Assembly: GCA_015680685.1 (NCBI GenBank)
Contig: MNCI01007750.1
Location: forward strand, 185,336 to 249,335
Source of the DNA: Gnetum montanum
Lineage: Eukaryota > Streptophyta > Gnetopsida > Gnetales > Gnetaceae
Length of the DNA stretch: 64,000 bases
Direction: 5' to 3'
Positions 24,205-35,231 of this stretch are shown piece by piece. Numbering within the stretch: the stretch's first letter is position 1; each line of letters opens with the position of its first letter. A model generated the notes under the pieces. The model made no database searches. It worked only from the letters and a program-made list of their open reading frames with translations, and was not told the DNA's origin. The translations under genes and the position numbers were made by a program.

Positions 24205-25795
24205 TGTAGCGACCAAAAACGTCGACGACTGGAAAAAACACCAAGGGGTCGTTGCCGCTGGCAGTCTCGACCTCATTTTTGCAGGAGGGCCGTGTTGGAT
24301 GGAGCGGAAATGAGGAGCCTTAAACGGTCTGGTCGATCAGACAGGGACTTAGTTAGTGTCTATATAACCTTTTGCAACGTGTGATTTGAAAAACGAAAAA
24401 TGATAGCGCAAAATAATGTTTAAATGCAAAATGGACAAAACACAATGTAAAATGCAACAATAAGCAGGAGACAAAGTAAAATAAAGTTAGAAAAATGCAC
24501 CGCTTCGGAGCTACAACTTCGCTCTGTCAAGATGGATATAATCGGTTGCATAGCACTGGGAAGTGTAGAGATCCCGAGAGTAACCAAGATGTGTAGAGCG
24601 AGACAGTTGTGCACTTGAACGCAGACTCAGGCGTTAACAATGCAAAGAGCTACCAAGGTGGTAGGCAAGAGCAGAACAAAATGCCAACTGTTTACAATGT
24701 CAAAACAGGAAGCTTACAATGCTCGAAGTTACAATGCTAACTTTTGCTTATTAGCTAACAAAATTGTTAGCCAACTAGATTACCCAGAGAGTTAGAGAAT
24801 GTGCCCGAGAGCGTGAGAGCCAGAGATAGATGCGAAAGGCCGAAAGAAAAGCCAGAGCACCCTTTAAGCATTGCTCATTGGGGTATTTATAGGACCAAGG
24901 GTGCACTAAAGATGCGGTTTGGATGCCATGTGCCTTGGGCCTATGCTGACCTATCCATGCTGCATGTGCCTCCATGACCATTGGGCGAACCTGCCACATC
25001 GTAATTACGAGCTTGCCATGTCGTAATTATGCTGTCATAGAAATGGTGTAATTAGGTGAGATGCATTGATGTCACGTAACCACTTGCCATGCCTTGCCAT
25101 GCTTTGTAGCATAGCATGTTTGGCATAGTATGACATCTTGTCATGCTATGCTATGCTTCGCAGCGTAGCGTAGCATAACGGTTAGTTTGAAGAAAAAAAT
25201 CTACGTTGTGTCCCACTGCATGTGTTGGGAACCTTCGCAGTGTTGTGACTGTTGGTTGCAGATTTGCTATGCTATGCTACGCTACGTAGCGTATCATAGC
25301 GTAGCAGCTGTCCTTAGTCGCAAAAACGTCGCCAATCTACAAACTTTGTCTTTTGCACTACGAAACTTGCGAACTTGCTGATCCCGCACTTTGAGATGCC
25401 TTCTATCAACTTCTGTAGAATTACTACGCCTCGCTGCACCTTGTAGCTTAGCGTAGCGTAGCAGCAAACATGAAGTAATTTTGGCCAAGTTTGTCACTTT
25501 TTGATGGAAGGAGACATTGTCGGAGGACTTGAAGTCGGGCGAGGGGACTGATCGTCCAGCTTTTGCTATACTGTGCTACGCTGTGTGGCATAGAATAGCA
25601 TAGCACTGTGCTTCTATAAACATTTTTTGGAGTTTGCTACACTACACGGCGTAGCAAGACTCCTTGACTTAGAAAACTTGCTGAAGCAGATAGTCTGAAA
25701 ATCAAAGCATCCATCTCTTGAAGAACTGCCGTAACGCTGCGCGAGTTGCAAAGGTTTGGTGAAGCAAGCATGCCTTTGAATTTTGGGGTGTTTCA
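24205..25795 (-). mobile_element. 3' LTR of element B
   Basis: On the + strand it runs from TGTAGCGACC to GGTGTTTCA, i.e. TGAAACACC...GCTACA in element orientation. A TATA box (CCTATAAATACC) lies at 24882-24893 on the minus strand. The U3 contains at least five clusters of GCTACGCTA/TAGCGTAGC-type inverted repeats (25100-25180, 25265-25312, 25440-25465, 25570-25606, 25635-25656). A diverged solo copy of the family is at 45989. Confidence 0.9.
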
Positions 25796-25810
25796 TTGGC
25801 CCATCTTTGT
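25796..25810 (-). other. probable polypurine tract of element B
   Basis: The minus strand reads ACAAAGATGGGCCAA directly before TGAAACACC. The related element D has CAACAAAGAGGTGCCAT at the same place, so the position is conserved although the tract is short. Confidence 0.5.
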
Positions 25811-26839
25811 CGACGTTTGGAGGGGGGGGTTGAGAGACGTTGACAAAGAAAACGAAACACCATGGAAGACATGATGCTAATGTTGTCACTTGGTGAGTGT
25901 CGGGACGTCACTTGGTGGCTCTCAAGAGTGTTGCATTGGTCCTCATACCAAGGGAAAAGATGAGGTTTTGCAAAGTCCCTTGTCGGAATGCTCATGAGGG
26001 ACTTGTTCATGTTTTCATCTTTACTCTGACCTTCGACGTTATGTAGGATAGGTGTTTCCTTTGCAGGATGAGTTGTGTTACATCCGCGAAGGGTTTTAAC
26101 TTGCGTACAGATGCTTTCCATGCAATGAGTTGCGTTACGCATGTCATGGAATTTGCACCCTAAAGTAGTCAAGCTAGTCGAGGCACTCACTTCGCGATGC
26201 TGTAGCATCTACTGCTGTGGCTAGACTCACCTTCGGTCGCACACTGTAAGCACAATGGAGAGTGAAACAGCCACGATGTGAAGTGAGGGCAGAGATCTTG
26301 CTTATTGTAGATGTTGTTGAAGCTCTTGGAAACCTGTGCTAGTGCACGGTGTCCAAAGCAAGAAGGCCAGTAGCGGCCTTGGCAGAGCCAGCATGGAGCA
26401 GCTGGTGTCAAAGGAGTTAGGGATTGCTATGAGTGCGGATGCTCTGGAATTCCTACCAAAGGCATGCATTCTCAATTCAACTATGGGATTAGCTACCACA
26501 TAGCCAAACGTCGTCTGAGCAGAGGCGTTGGTAGGGGATGGAGGATAACAATATTGTGGCTGGGCCATAATATTGCTAGAGCTCCAGTGGCGGGCATTGG
26601 CCAAGGAACTACCATCAGGGAGATGGACCGTGGTGACGGTAGGTCCGGAGGGCCAGTGTAATGTTGTACGACATCTCCAGAGGGTCAGCACAATGCCAAG
26701 GGTGGTGGCATTGCATGTCTTCTAAACTGTGTTCCCAGTGCATCGTGAACTACGTTCTGGAGCTGCAATGTCCCACCCACACGTCGACATGGTGCATGCT
26801 CATTTGATGTGTACTTGGCATAGATGCATGCTAGGGACA
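25811..26839 (-). other. 3' non-coding region of element B
   Basis: Lies between integrase and the 3' LTR. It includes a C-run on the minus strand (25820-25829). Minus frames of 91-168 codons exist here but are compositionally odd, overlap one another and match no family I know. I treat them as chance frames in a GC-richer stretch. Confidence 0.4.
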
Positions 26840-26990
26840 TGACGCGAACCCAATTTAAGGTCCTAGTAGACTGTGTGCTGGTTTAGGATCCTAGAGGACT
26901 ATTGTGTTGGTTTAAGATCCTAACAGATCGTACATGCTAGTTTTGCATCGTAGCAGATGGTTGTCGCTAGTTTAATGTCGTAGTGGATGC
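26840..26990 (-). repeat. hairpin-type short repeats after integrase of B
   Basis: About five degenerate copies of a 28-30 bp unit of the type GCTAGTTTAAGGTCCTAGTAGACT on the + strand, each with a short self-complementary core (for example GGATCCTAGAGGACT). The same family recurs at 30430-30745 and 34627-34925 in B and at 51968-52068 in D. Confidence 0.7.
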
Positions 26991-28130
26991 TGCTTGTTGT
27001 TGTTGCCTTGAGGACGAGGTCTCCCTTTCTTACTGGCCGTCGATGTGGGTCTACATGGTGCTTTTGCTGTTGCTTGCTCTGGTAGTGCTCTATGCATCTT
27101 AGCGTCTGTGCGCACTCCTCCTCTATTGAGTCAAGGTCAATGGTCCATGACTCGTTGTTTTGGGCTTCACTAACGACATTCGAGAGGATCATCCAGAGTG
27201 ATGGTACTTGCAACTCAAGAGGGAACACAACTTTAGATCCATAAACAAGGTTGTAAGGAGTCTTAATTGTTGTGGTTCTGCATGTCATTCTGTAGGCCCA
27301 TAGAACGTAGAGGATTTGCTCGTGCCACCGCCTCTTGCTGTTGCCAAGCATCCACTTCAGCAAGTTGATGATGGACTTATTTGTTGCCTCCACTTGCCCG
27401 TTCACTTATAGATAGTAGGGGGAGGAGAATGATTACCTGATGCCTAGGTTTCTGCATAGGTTTGGGTTTCCTTACTACTGAATTTTGGCCCATTGTTGGT
27501 CACAATAGTCATTGGAAGTCCAAACCTTGTCACGATGTTATCCAGGATGAAATGGTAGATTTGTTGAGACGTTGTTTTTCTCAGGGGAATGGCTTCCACC
27601 CACTTAGTAAAATACTCAGTGACGGTGATAATGAAGCTATGCCCTATGGAGGACTTAGGCGTGATAGGTCGTATGAGGTCTAGTCCCCATTGTTGGAAAG
27701 GTCGTGTGATTTGCGTTGGATGCAGGTCCGTAGGTGAGATGTGTATGAGATTTGCGTATCTTTAGCACGTGTCACACGTCTTGACTTTCGATAGGCAATC
27801 GTGCTCCATGTGAGGCCAATAGTACCCTAGGCATCTAATTTTTGTAGCCATAGCCTTGGGTGCTATGTGTCTGCCGCACAGTCCCTCATGCACTTCATTA
27901 ACTACCTTCTACGCCTGCTCCCCATCCACGCATGCCAGCAATATCTTGTCATAGGAGCATCGACATAGGGTATCATTCCCCATGAGCATATATTGTCAAG
28001 AACGCTTTCGGATTGCATCTCTTTGAGCAGATGTTAGTCCATGTGGCGGTTCGCCATGTTGCAGTTAGGCTTTAATGTTAGCGTACCACTCCTGGGTATC
28101 CATGGCACTGATAGAGGCCACGTGTCCTGG
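26920..28130 (-). pseudogene. integrase of element B
   Basis: Inserts cDNA. On the minus strand the zinc region includes HEGLCGRHIAPKAMATKI and CDTC, then the core QQWGLDLIRPITPK (first Asp kept), FTKWVEAIPLRKTTS, and IVTNNGPKFSS, where the second catalytic Asp is Asn. VNGQVEATNKSIINLL keeps the Glu. The C-terminal half (26920-27405) is open for 161 codons and includes RRPVRKGDLVLKA. It matches the integrase of D throughout. Few stops, but the Asp-to-Asn change would inactivate it. Confidence 0.82.
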
Positions 28131-28139
28131 CTGAGTGAT

Positions 28140-28640
28140 AGACTCAGTACATTCGACAATCATAGTCGGTAGACTTGCGAAAAAGGTGGTGGAATGTTTA
28201 ATGCAAGGGTAGCTAAGGCATCTGCCATGGTGTTCTCGTTGCATGGCACATGTTGCACATCTGTGGTTGCAAATTGCTTAAGCATGCTTTTTGCCAGGTT
28301 GCAGTAGGGTTGCAGGTGTGTAGCTTTGCAGGCGTAGACCCCGATGATTTGATTCACAACTAGTTATGAATCACTGTGGATTTCCAAGTGTTGTATGCAC
28401 AGTGTTTGGGAAGCTGAGAGGCCTCTAAATGGCCCCTCATACTTTGCCACATTGTTGGTGCAGGGGAACGCAAAAAAATAGGCAAATGGATGCATTTCCC
28501 TAGAGGGAAACATAATGAAGACACCTGCACTACCTCCTCGCATGGTTGAAGTGCCGTCGAAGTGTAAGGTAGCTTCTATGTGCAATCGAACAATGTTGAT
28601 AATGGCAACGTGTTCGTCTGGGAATTTAGGGTCTATGGTT
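28140..28640 (-). pseudogene. second (archaeal-type) RNase H of element B
   Basis: Tat-lineage elements carry a second RNase H of the plant/archaeal type. Readable residues: LHFDGTSTMRGGSAGVF (first Asp), PCTNNVAKYEGPFRGL (Glu), LEIHSDS (Asp), and VPCNENTMADALATLAL (final Asp). One stop follows HSDS. It lies between RT-RH and integrase, the usual Tat place. The matching domain in D begins at 50123. Confidence 0.8.
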
Positions 28641-28699
28641 GCATGGTCGTCGATAGGTGAGGTCGTAAGTTACATTGCTATGGCTTGACCCTTAGTCGA

Positions 28700-30240
28700 T
28701 GACTGGCTTACATAGTGTAGGTCAAACTCCACAGTTATTTCTTTCCATTAGGCTATCCTACTGCTTTCATACAGGTTGTTAGTGATAGTCTGGAGTATGT
28801 TGCTTTTTCAAATGATGTTGACTACACTACGAAATAGATAGTGCCTCCACTTTTTTAGCGTAAACACTAAGGTAAGGCAATGCCTCTTTACTTTGTTGTA
28901 TTTCGCCTCGTACGCTATCAATGCATGACTCAGGTAATACACTAGTATTTCAAATCCGTCGTCTTGTTTCTGACATAGTAGTGCTCCGATAGATGTATCG
29001 GAGGTGGCGAGGTAGATGAAGAAAGGTTTATCGCTTTGTGGCGGATGCACGGTTGGGAGGTGCAAGAGCTCTTCCTTTAAGTCATCGAAGGCTTGTTGAC
29101 ATTGGGTTGTCCACTTGAAGTTAACCCCTTTCTTTAAATTATGTTGCATGGGGTGTAACTTGTCAATCAACTTTGCTATAAACCTTTGAATGAACTGTAC
29201 CCTACCTTGCAAGCCACGTAACTCCTTAAGGTTTGTAGGAGGTGCCAGGTTGATGATGGCCTTGACTTTGTCAGGGTCCACCCTTATCCTAGCCTTCGAT
29301 ACCACAAACCCTAACATGCGTTTAATTTTTACACTGAAGACACACTTCTTAGGATTAAGGTGCAGGTAATGCATTTGACAACATTTAAGGATTACCCCTA
29401 GATCACGTGGGTGATCAGCTGCCTCCTTGGACTTGACTGCTATATCATCCATGTAGTCATTTAACGTTTCTAGGATGTAGTCATTGAAGATGTAGGTCAT
29501 GGCTTACTAGTAGGTTGCTCCAGCATTCTTGAGCCCAAAAGACATCATGGTGTAATAGAAGGTACCCCATGGGGTCATGAAGGTTGTTGCTAGCTGATGT
29601 TCCAGGTTGATGAGAATTTGGTTGTAGTTGAAAAAGCCATCCATGAAGGATAAAAGAGCATGAACAGCCATAGTGTCGATGAGTTGATCGATGCTTGGAA
29701 GTGGAAAATTGTCTTTGATCGTCGCCTTGTTTAGATCCTAGAAGTCTATGTAGATTCTTATTCCTTCCATTTTCTTAGAAACTACGACGATGTTGGACAC
29801 CCATTCCGAATAGTCAACTGCGTGGATGAAACCAGCTTGGTATACTTGGTGATTTTGTCCCTTACGGCTAGTGCGATTTCTAGCTTGACTTTACGAGCCT
29901 TCTGCTTGACTACCTTCATGTGCGGGTCTAGGACGATGTTGTGCTGTATCAGCCTCAGATCTAAACCCGGCATCTCATTGTATGACCATGCAAAGACTTT
30001 GACGTTGTCTTGCAGAATCTTGGCTACGTTTTTGTGTGTTTGCGCATCTAGGAGGGAGCTAAGATTTAAGGTTTTCACTTCTCCATTGGATGTGGTCATA
30101 GGTGTCTCAACAAGAGGATCCTCAATCACATCCCTGACTCCAAATCTAGGGTTCAGACTAGATGCTTGGGCCAGTCTGGGGATGTTTCTAAGGCTACTAT
30201 GGTGCTAGTTGTGGTTAACCCCTAGTCGATCAAGCCTGGG
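28700..30240 (-). pseudogene. reverse transcriptase and RNase H of element B
   Basis: On the minus strand a linker (VKVFAWSYNEMPGLD) leads to YSEWVSNIVVV and KMEGIRIYIDF, DNFPLPSIDQLID, MTPWGTFYYTMMSFGLKNAGATY and the catalytic NDYMDDIAVKSK, with both Asp present. LNPKKCVFSV and a typical RH (FFIYLATSDTSIGALL, YEAKYNKVKRHCLTLV) follow; 230 codons are open from 29500 to 28808. Stops and a frameshift occur near 29510-29790. Confidence 0.85.
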
Positions 30241-30429
30241 TTTAGTTATCTCGTGAGCTTGCCATGTGGACCTGCTAGGGCTAAAGGTGTGGAGAGATCA
30301 TGATGGATTTCCATTTTCTGCTTAACCTGTCAAAACGAGATGAAAGGCTGGTTAAGAGGCACGTGTTGGTAGCAATCGTGTATAGCAAAAACTTGCAAAG
30401 TAATGAGATGTAATGTAAGGATTACAATT

Positions 30430-30745
30430 TTGCCAGTTTAAAGTCATGGCAGACTGTTATGGCATGGAGTTGCAGAGCTGTTAATAGAAAAAATGTAAAT
30501 TGTCAACATGAGAGCGTGAAACTGCTAAGGAGAAAATGTAAAACTGCCAATGCAAAAATGTGAGATTGCTAGTTTAGTGTCATTGTAGACTGCAAATGTG
30601 TAACAGATCGAAACATGCTAGTTTAAGGTCTTTTTCAGATCGTGGAAGTTGCAATTGCATTGGGGTTTGCTAGTTTAAGGTCTTTTCGAACCGGTAAGAA
30701 TGCAACTATGCTATGATTGCTAGTTTAAGGTCTTTCCAGACCAGG
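30430..30745 (+). repeat. hairpin-type short repeats upstream of the antisense gene
   Basis: Five spaced copies of GCTAGTTTAAGGTCTTTCCAGACC and variants (about 30433, 30568, 30617, 30668, 30718), mostly about 50 bp apart. In several copies GGTC and GACC (or GATC) can pair across a 5-6 base loop. Confidence 0.75.
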
Positions 30746-30847
30746 ATAATCGAAAATGTATTTTTTCTTTTTCTGGAAAAGCAAGTAGTTAGCTTGAAGC
30801 GTGTTAAGGTTTTAATGCTAACAGTGCTACAATGTCATGGTGAGCAT

Positions 30848-30932
30848 GCTACACTATATGACGCACTCTGCATTAAACAGAGAGAGAGAGTGGCAAGTTT
30901 CGCTTTTCACCATTACGACCATAAATAGGGAT
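30848..30932 (+). promoter_or_regulatory. probable promoter of the antisense gene in B
   Basis: A TATA-like CATAAATAGGG (30920-30930) lies about 150 bp before the ATG at 31079, with a GA-repeat (30881-30890) and a U3-type GCTACACTATATG motif (30848) just upstream. The arrangement resembles the internal promoter of element A. No transcript evidence is available. Confidence 0.4.
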
Positions 30933-31078
30933 TAAACCTTGGTAAGCTTGTCATTCGCACTGTAAGAGCACAGAGCCCATACTTGGAGCACAAGGCGATT
31001 TCAGAGTGATTGTGCTAACAGTGAGCAAGGAAGTTTTCTGCATAGCGATGATGAAAAGAGATCTACGAGCAGGACGAT

Positions 31079-34000
31079 GGCTCCAAAGAAGGAACACACA
31101 AATTTGGCTCTTGCAAAGGTTGAGGAGGTGAAGCAAACCCTAGGGGGCATGACATAAGCGCGCGTTGCGGCGTGGAAGGACACGTCATTGACCCAGTAGG
31201 TTACCATGCTTTGTTTTTTTGCGATTCTATTATCATTTTTTGATTTTTTTGTTCTCTGCTTTCATTTTGCATCCTAGTTTTAGCCATTTGCATTTTATGT
31301 CATCATGTTGTTTTGGCCTTTGCATCGTCGTTGTTGCCATCTCGGCCACGGTGAGTGCATAAATGTTATGCCATCGTTGCATGCAAGGTCGCTTAAACCG
31401 TCACCACCATGGTTGTCATAACCGTGGGATTTTATGCAGTTTAAGCTACTTGATCTTTGAATGGCGTGACATAGGATCCTAAAGAGGGTTGGGCCATGCA
31501 TGATGTGAGAGTGCGACATGTGTCCTGTCAGGGCGTATTGTTAATTTCCTTGTTAGGGTTAATTTCTCTATTGCTACGCTAGGCTATTTTTTGCTACACT
31601 ATTGCTTTCATGTTCTTGCTACGCTATGTGTGGGAAGAGGGTTATGCTACACTATATGCGTGGATTGTTAAGTGTTTCTACGTTGTGTGTATATTGCACT
31701 TAGACATGATGCTAACACTTGTTGGTTGTGTTGTGTAGAATGGGGCTAAGGTCAATCCTGATTGTTTTAGAAATTAGGGGGATCCTGTGTCATGTGAGCA
31801 AACTTGTGGCCAATGCTCCGCCTCCCTAGATACGTGTGGAAGAGCAGGGAGTCTGGTTTAGGAAAGGGGCATAGGGCTTCTTACAATTCCTCCTCGACCA
31901 CTTCAGTGTGATCGTTTGCTCATCCCTAGAGGAAGAGGAGGCGGCTAGCATAACAGAAGCCATATTTCCTGGGGCAAGTCGGGGCATTCTGAGGTTTCTG
32001 ACTGATAAGGCAATTATGAGCAAGCAGGGAGAAGGATCCAGTCAGCACCCAAAAGGGTTAAGGTATTTGGCTTGGATCTGGGACATGCTTGGGGATTGAG
32101 CAGGCCTGGATAATGCATGAGGTCATGGAAGAGGGGGCCCGTTACAACTAGGCCAGCTTTCTATGTAAATGCTTGCAGGCTGAAATCTTAGGACTTTGCC
32201 AGAAATCGGAGTCCCGTTCTAACATACATTATGCCTTCTACATAGCTTGTTTGAAGTGCTTCGTGGAGTTCTTGGTGGTTCATGAGAATGGAGTCTAGGT
32301 CATGCGAAATTGCAACCAAATTTCCATGCCATGGATTTGCCAGATCCTCTAGACCACATGAGCCCAAGATCCCCCAGAAATAATTGGGGAGTCGCTCTTC
32401 GTGATGACCAAGGATCAGGTGGCTCACAACATTCGTGGCCAGGAAAGCATAGGTGAAACGCCCCCTACTGTAGCCGGTAGCATGTTGCAGGGGGAACATC
32501 TCATAGCCGAGACTGTGCCCAAAAAGTTGCAGCGGAAGAGGCTTTCCCCAACTGAGGAAACCCTTCACGTGGAAGAAGAGGAGGGGCAGAAACTATGGCT
32601 TAAACTGCACAGGACGCAACCCCCCATTGGTAAGTGCTTTTGTTCAATGCTTACTTTGTCATTGTCTGCTATGCTATGCCACGCTAGATGACATAGCATA
32701 ACGTAGCACCTGCTTTAGGCTAACTTGTTTTGGACTAATGCGAACATGCTTCTTTGCTGGTAGAGGAAGAAGAAGAAGAAGAAGAAGAAGGCGATGAAGA
32801 GGTGTTAGCCCCTAAGATGGGAGCGATGAATAAAAACATGGAGGTCCCAGTCTTGGAAGAAAGGGCCCCAGTCAAGAATACAAGAGCTCCTATCGCTAAG
32901 GCAGGGGCTCTTATTATTACGGAGAACCCTCCTACAAACGAATAGGAGCCTCCCTTGAATAAAAAAGATGCTAGTCTCCTAAAAGGAAAGGCACCAGCGC
33001 ATGAGGAAGAGGTCTGTACAGACTTGGCAGGGACCTCTTCTAAGGCTACCGTCATCATCTTGCATTAGCAAGAAGGGAGGCCGCAATTGGATGCTAGTGA
33101 GTTCGATAATATGTCTACCTTGTCATAGTCCCTTTTTGACCATTGCTGATACATTTAGTTATGTGATAGGCACTACTGTTGATGCTGTAGAACCCCCTTT
33201 GATTCATGGAGAGTGATGGGCTGAGATATCTGACAAGTTTATGTTCGTGCAAGGAATCATTGATGACATGATCAACTACCTATAGTAGGTAGACCCTAAC
33301 GTGGGTAAGTAGTAGTGTTAGGTGCCCTCATGTTATTATGCTAGAATTCCTTGAGTTTGCTCATCTTGTTATGCTAACGCGATTGCTACGCTCTTTGTGT
33401 CATGGTAGCCTCTTGACTTAAATGGGACCCAGCATGGCCTTTGAAAGTTGGTTCCGTGCCCACATTCCCACCTAAAGTGATCAAGGTGTCTCGTCGTGTG
33501 TACGATGAGGCTTGCAAATGCATTTTGTGCTCGACACGCTCCTTGTGGGAGTACAAGCATGCCAACAAGGACTTGTGGAAATGGATCCAAAGGGTTGAGC
33601 AAAGAGAGGCCAACCTGGTTGCTGAGGTGGAGGATCTTAGGTCGAGTAACGAGTTCCTCATAGCCCATGACACGAATAATAAGGACTGGCCCATGGCTAT
33701 AATAGACTACGCTAGGTTTTGGACAATCGAGCATCAGAACGTTGAAGCCACCCGCGAAATAATCGAACAGTGGATGCAGATGGATTTGCTAGCCCAGAAG
33801 TGTCAAGATTTAAGAGACTTCAGCACCAAGGTTTATGAATGGGGGTAGTCTCAGAGAAACTATAAACACATGTATAAATGGGAAAATGCCACCCACCGTA
33901 AACTGTACATGAACGCTGCTATGTAGACGTTTACATATGAAGCATTCGTAAATGCCATTGAAACTTTTGAGGCCTATGCCAAGTTCAAGGAGCAGGTAAA

Positions 34001-34452
34001 GGTAACGAAATCTCCTGACTTGAAAGTGGACCTTCCCATAGGAGAGACTGCAACCGACTCCTTTTCACTGAGACCCCCGAGGTGGATAACCTCCAAAAGG
34101 GAGAGAGCTACTGCAGAACCTGAACCAAGCAATAAGCATTGGATGGACATCACTGCAGAGGAGGTATGGCACCGCCTCAGGCTTTGTTTGGACCAAATAC
34201 CCTTTAAGACGGATACAGGCCCTTCTCAAGTTAGTTTCTTTTTACTGTGTTAATGCTTATGCTCTATTGTAGTTTGCGTTTGTTACCCTGGTTGAACACT
34301 TCACCCCTATGATGCAGGCCCCAAATGAGGGTGCAAGGCTCGTAGAGGGAGTAAATGAAGAACCAGTAGAGGGCAACATAGGGAAAGGTGATGCAAAAGG
34401 AAATGATGTAGAAACAAAAGGTGAAGATGATGCAAACAGGGACAACCCATGA
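31079..34452 (+). pseudogene. antisense multi-exon gene of element B (unknown function, C-terminal coiled coil)
   Basis: Opposite to the gag-pol of B. Starts MAPKKEHTNLALAKVEEV. Proposed GT-AG introns: about 31196-31738, 32630-32763 (GTAAGT...GGTAG), 33097-33190, 33305-33408 (GTAAGT...GGTAG) and 34230-34317. Splicing keeps the frame at each join I checked: PPI|EEE, LDA|KPP, PNV|A and GPSQ|APNE. Exon 2 has LRSILIVLEIRGILCH and FLQFLLDHFSVIV; a Glu-rich run follows; the large exon 33409-34229 is helical (RRVYDEACKCILC, LLAQKCQDLRDF). It ends DDANRDNP with a stop at 34450-34452. Several stops (for example TGA at about 33415) make it a pseudogene as read. The homologue in C (58737-62046) has the same order. 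No known domain recognised; nuclear or nucleic-acid roles would be guesses. Confidence 0.65.
32764..32793 (+). repeat. GAA microsatellite coding for a Glu run
   Basis: About nine GAA/GAG codons at the start of an exon, right after the GGTAG acceptor. C has a shorter Glu run (GEEEEL) in the adjoining exon. The opposite strand reads as a Ser run and is a shadow. Confidence 0.8.
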
Positions 34453-34626
34453 TAGCATGGGATTTTTTTTTGCAATTTTAAATTTTTTGTATAACAAATT
34501 TTGCAAACATTGTTTGAAAGACAATAGGTTTGAATAAATCAAAGAGAATTTTGTAAAACAGAAATTGATTTTGCGCTAACTTGTGCATTACATACGTGCA
34601 TTTTGTAAAATGTTCATGCTTTCATG

Positions 34627-34925
34627 TGCTAGTTTTAGGCCATTTTGGGCCATTGCTAGTTTTAGGTTGTTTCGGTCCATTGCGTAATGTGCCAAAAAGA
34701 AGATACGTTGGCAACTTGAACAACGGCTAACTGGTAACATGTGCTAGTTTTAGGCCATTTCGGGCCATTGCTAGTTTTAGGCCGTTTCGGGCCATTGCTA
34801 GTTTCAGGCTGTTTCAGGCCATTGCTAGTTTTAGGCCATTTTAGGCCTTTGCGTAGCATAGTTTTAGGCCGTTTTTGGCCATAGCGTAGCATAGTTTTAG
34901 GTCGTTTTGGGCCTTTGCATAGTAT
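34627..34925 (+). repeat. 27-bp tandem repeats between convergent genes of B
   Basis: Nine or so copies of GCTAGTTTTAGGCCATTTCG followed by GGCCATT: two at 34627-34680 and seven at 34741-34925. Each can fold as GGCC-loop-GGCC. They sit between the 3' end of the antisense gene (34452) and the 3' end of the gag-pro ORF (35232), where the two transcription units converge. The unit resembles the repeats at 30430 and 26840. Confidence 0.85.
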
Positions 34926-35231
34926 GCCAAAAGAATGGTATGTTAACAAAGTAAAAAAGCGGTGAACGTACAAGGGATGGTAACTGGGCAGGAGGTAGTA
35001 TGGTTGCTACACTACACATAGCTACTTCTTGACCCACCATGGGTTGATCGAAACGTAAGGCTGAGGTGTTTTTCTAGGATCCTCGTCCATATCATTGTCC
35101 CTCGCTTGGAAGGGCAACTCAACCCATGCACTTTCGTTTTGGAAACTGATCTGCTGGGCTGATTCCCCTGTTGAGAGGTTAATGTGCGTGTGAGCAGGTG
35201 CTTCGATCTCAGAGGTTATGACCTCTAAACC

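Noticed and set aside
25702-26691. Minus-strand ORFs of 91-168 codons 3' of the B integrase
   Set aside because: Overlapping frames with odd composition and no family resemblance, in the expected 3' non-coding region.
32735-33058. Ser-rich minus-strand ORF
   Set aside because: It is the reverse strand of the GAA/Glu-coding exon of the antisense gene.
31079-34452. A host gene hit by element B, or host exons unrelated to the transposon
   Set aside because: The homologous gene with matching introns lies at the same place in element C, so it belongs to the element family.
34627-34925. CRISPR-like regularly spaced repeats
   Set aside because: The units are head-to-tail without unique spacers, are degenerate, and lie inside a plant retrotransposon.
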